From: Bacillota bacterium | GTDB lineage: Bacteria; Bacillota; Clostridia; Lachnospirales; Cellulosilyticaceae | Direction: 5' to 3' | DNA length: 6,126 nucleotides | NCBI GenBank assembly: GCA_023457875.1 | Contig: JAEXBC010000365.1 | Location: 1-6,126 of the forward strand | Shown here: positions 5,972-6,126 of the stretch, piece by piece | How positions within the stretch are numbered: the first letter of the stretch is position 1 | Layout: each line of letters opens with the position of its first letter | Position numbers and translations under genes: made by a program | The notes under the pieces: generated by a model | Databases searched by the model: none | Seen by the model: the letters and a program-made list of their open reading frames with translations, nothing else | Told to the model about the DNA's origin: nothing

Positions 5972-6126
5972 CTACCTTCTACTACCTTGAATTTCTTTAA
6001 CTGCATTAATGTTAAAAATTCCATGAGCTATCACAGGATTACTCTCACTTGTTGTCCCGATGTTACCCATCTTTCTGTCATTGTTTTCGGGGCTTCTCGC
6101 CCAGTTTGTTACTCTATTCCACTTAC
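5972..6126 (-). CDS. C-terminal fragment of an upstream phage gene, possibly the major tail protein (partial)
   Basis: The minus strand is open in one frame from the window edge to a TAG at 5974-5972, giving about 50 residues that begin KWNRVTNWARSPENND and end NAVKEIQGSRR. I do not recognise the peptide. In siphovirus tail modules the gene just upstream of the tail assembly chaperone is normally the major tail (tube) protein, so position is the only reason for that suggestion. Its codon use (GCG, CCC, GGG, ATC, AGG) is somewhat richer in G and C than that of the tape measure gene. A second frame, offset by one base, is open from an ATG at 6024 to a TAG at 5868 and reads at least as protein-like, so the real end may lie there after a frameshift. 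The fragment may instead be noncoding. The 5' end lies outside the window. Confidence 0.35.
   Translation of the reverse strand, partial: KWNRVTNWARSPENNDRKMGNIGTTSESNPVIAHGIFNINAVKEIQGSRR

Overview
The window is AT-rich, with AGGAGG-type Shine-Dalgarno (SD) sequences, AT-ending codons and every supported gene on the minus strand. This points to a low-GC Firmicute, most likely a clostridial genome, carrying a tailed-phage (siphovirus-like) prophage or prophage remnant. The species cannot be fixed from the sequence.

Read in the direction of transcription (right to left), the window opens at 6126 with what is probably the 3' end of an upstream gene. By position this would be the major tail protein, but its reading frame is uncertain. 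A hairpin terminator (5876-5903) follows. Next come a 125-aa tail assembly chaperone (5476-5853) and, one base later, a 1408-aa TP901-type tail tape measure protein (1248-5474). The chaperone would hold the tape measure while tail tube subunits polymerise around it, so these genes act together in building a long non-contractile tail.

Downstream of the tape measure gene the usual distal tail, tail-lysin/receptor and lysis genes do not appear. A 165-bp AT-rich gap holds an orphan SD sequence and a possible promoter. It leads to a two-gene cassette: a 108-aa excisionase-like winged-helix protein (756-1082) and an unrecognised 59-aa protein (559-738), each with its own SD. A candidate terminator (417-455) closes the unit. 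The abrupt change from tail module to an Xis-like gene suggests either a deletion-derived remnant or cargo inserted at this point.

The left 1-416 bp has no gene I can support, but it is rich in palindromes and hairpins (45-73, 143-166, 185-198, 300-313, 335-348). It also has long stretches open on both strands. It looks like structured or repeated intergenic DNA rather than a coding region, and it is the least explained part of the window.
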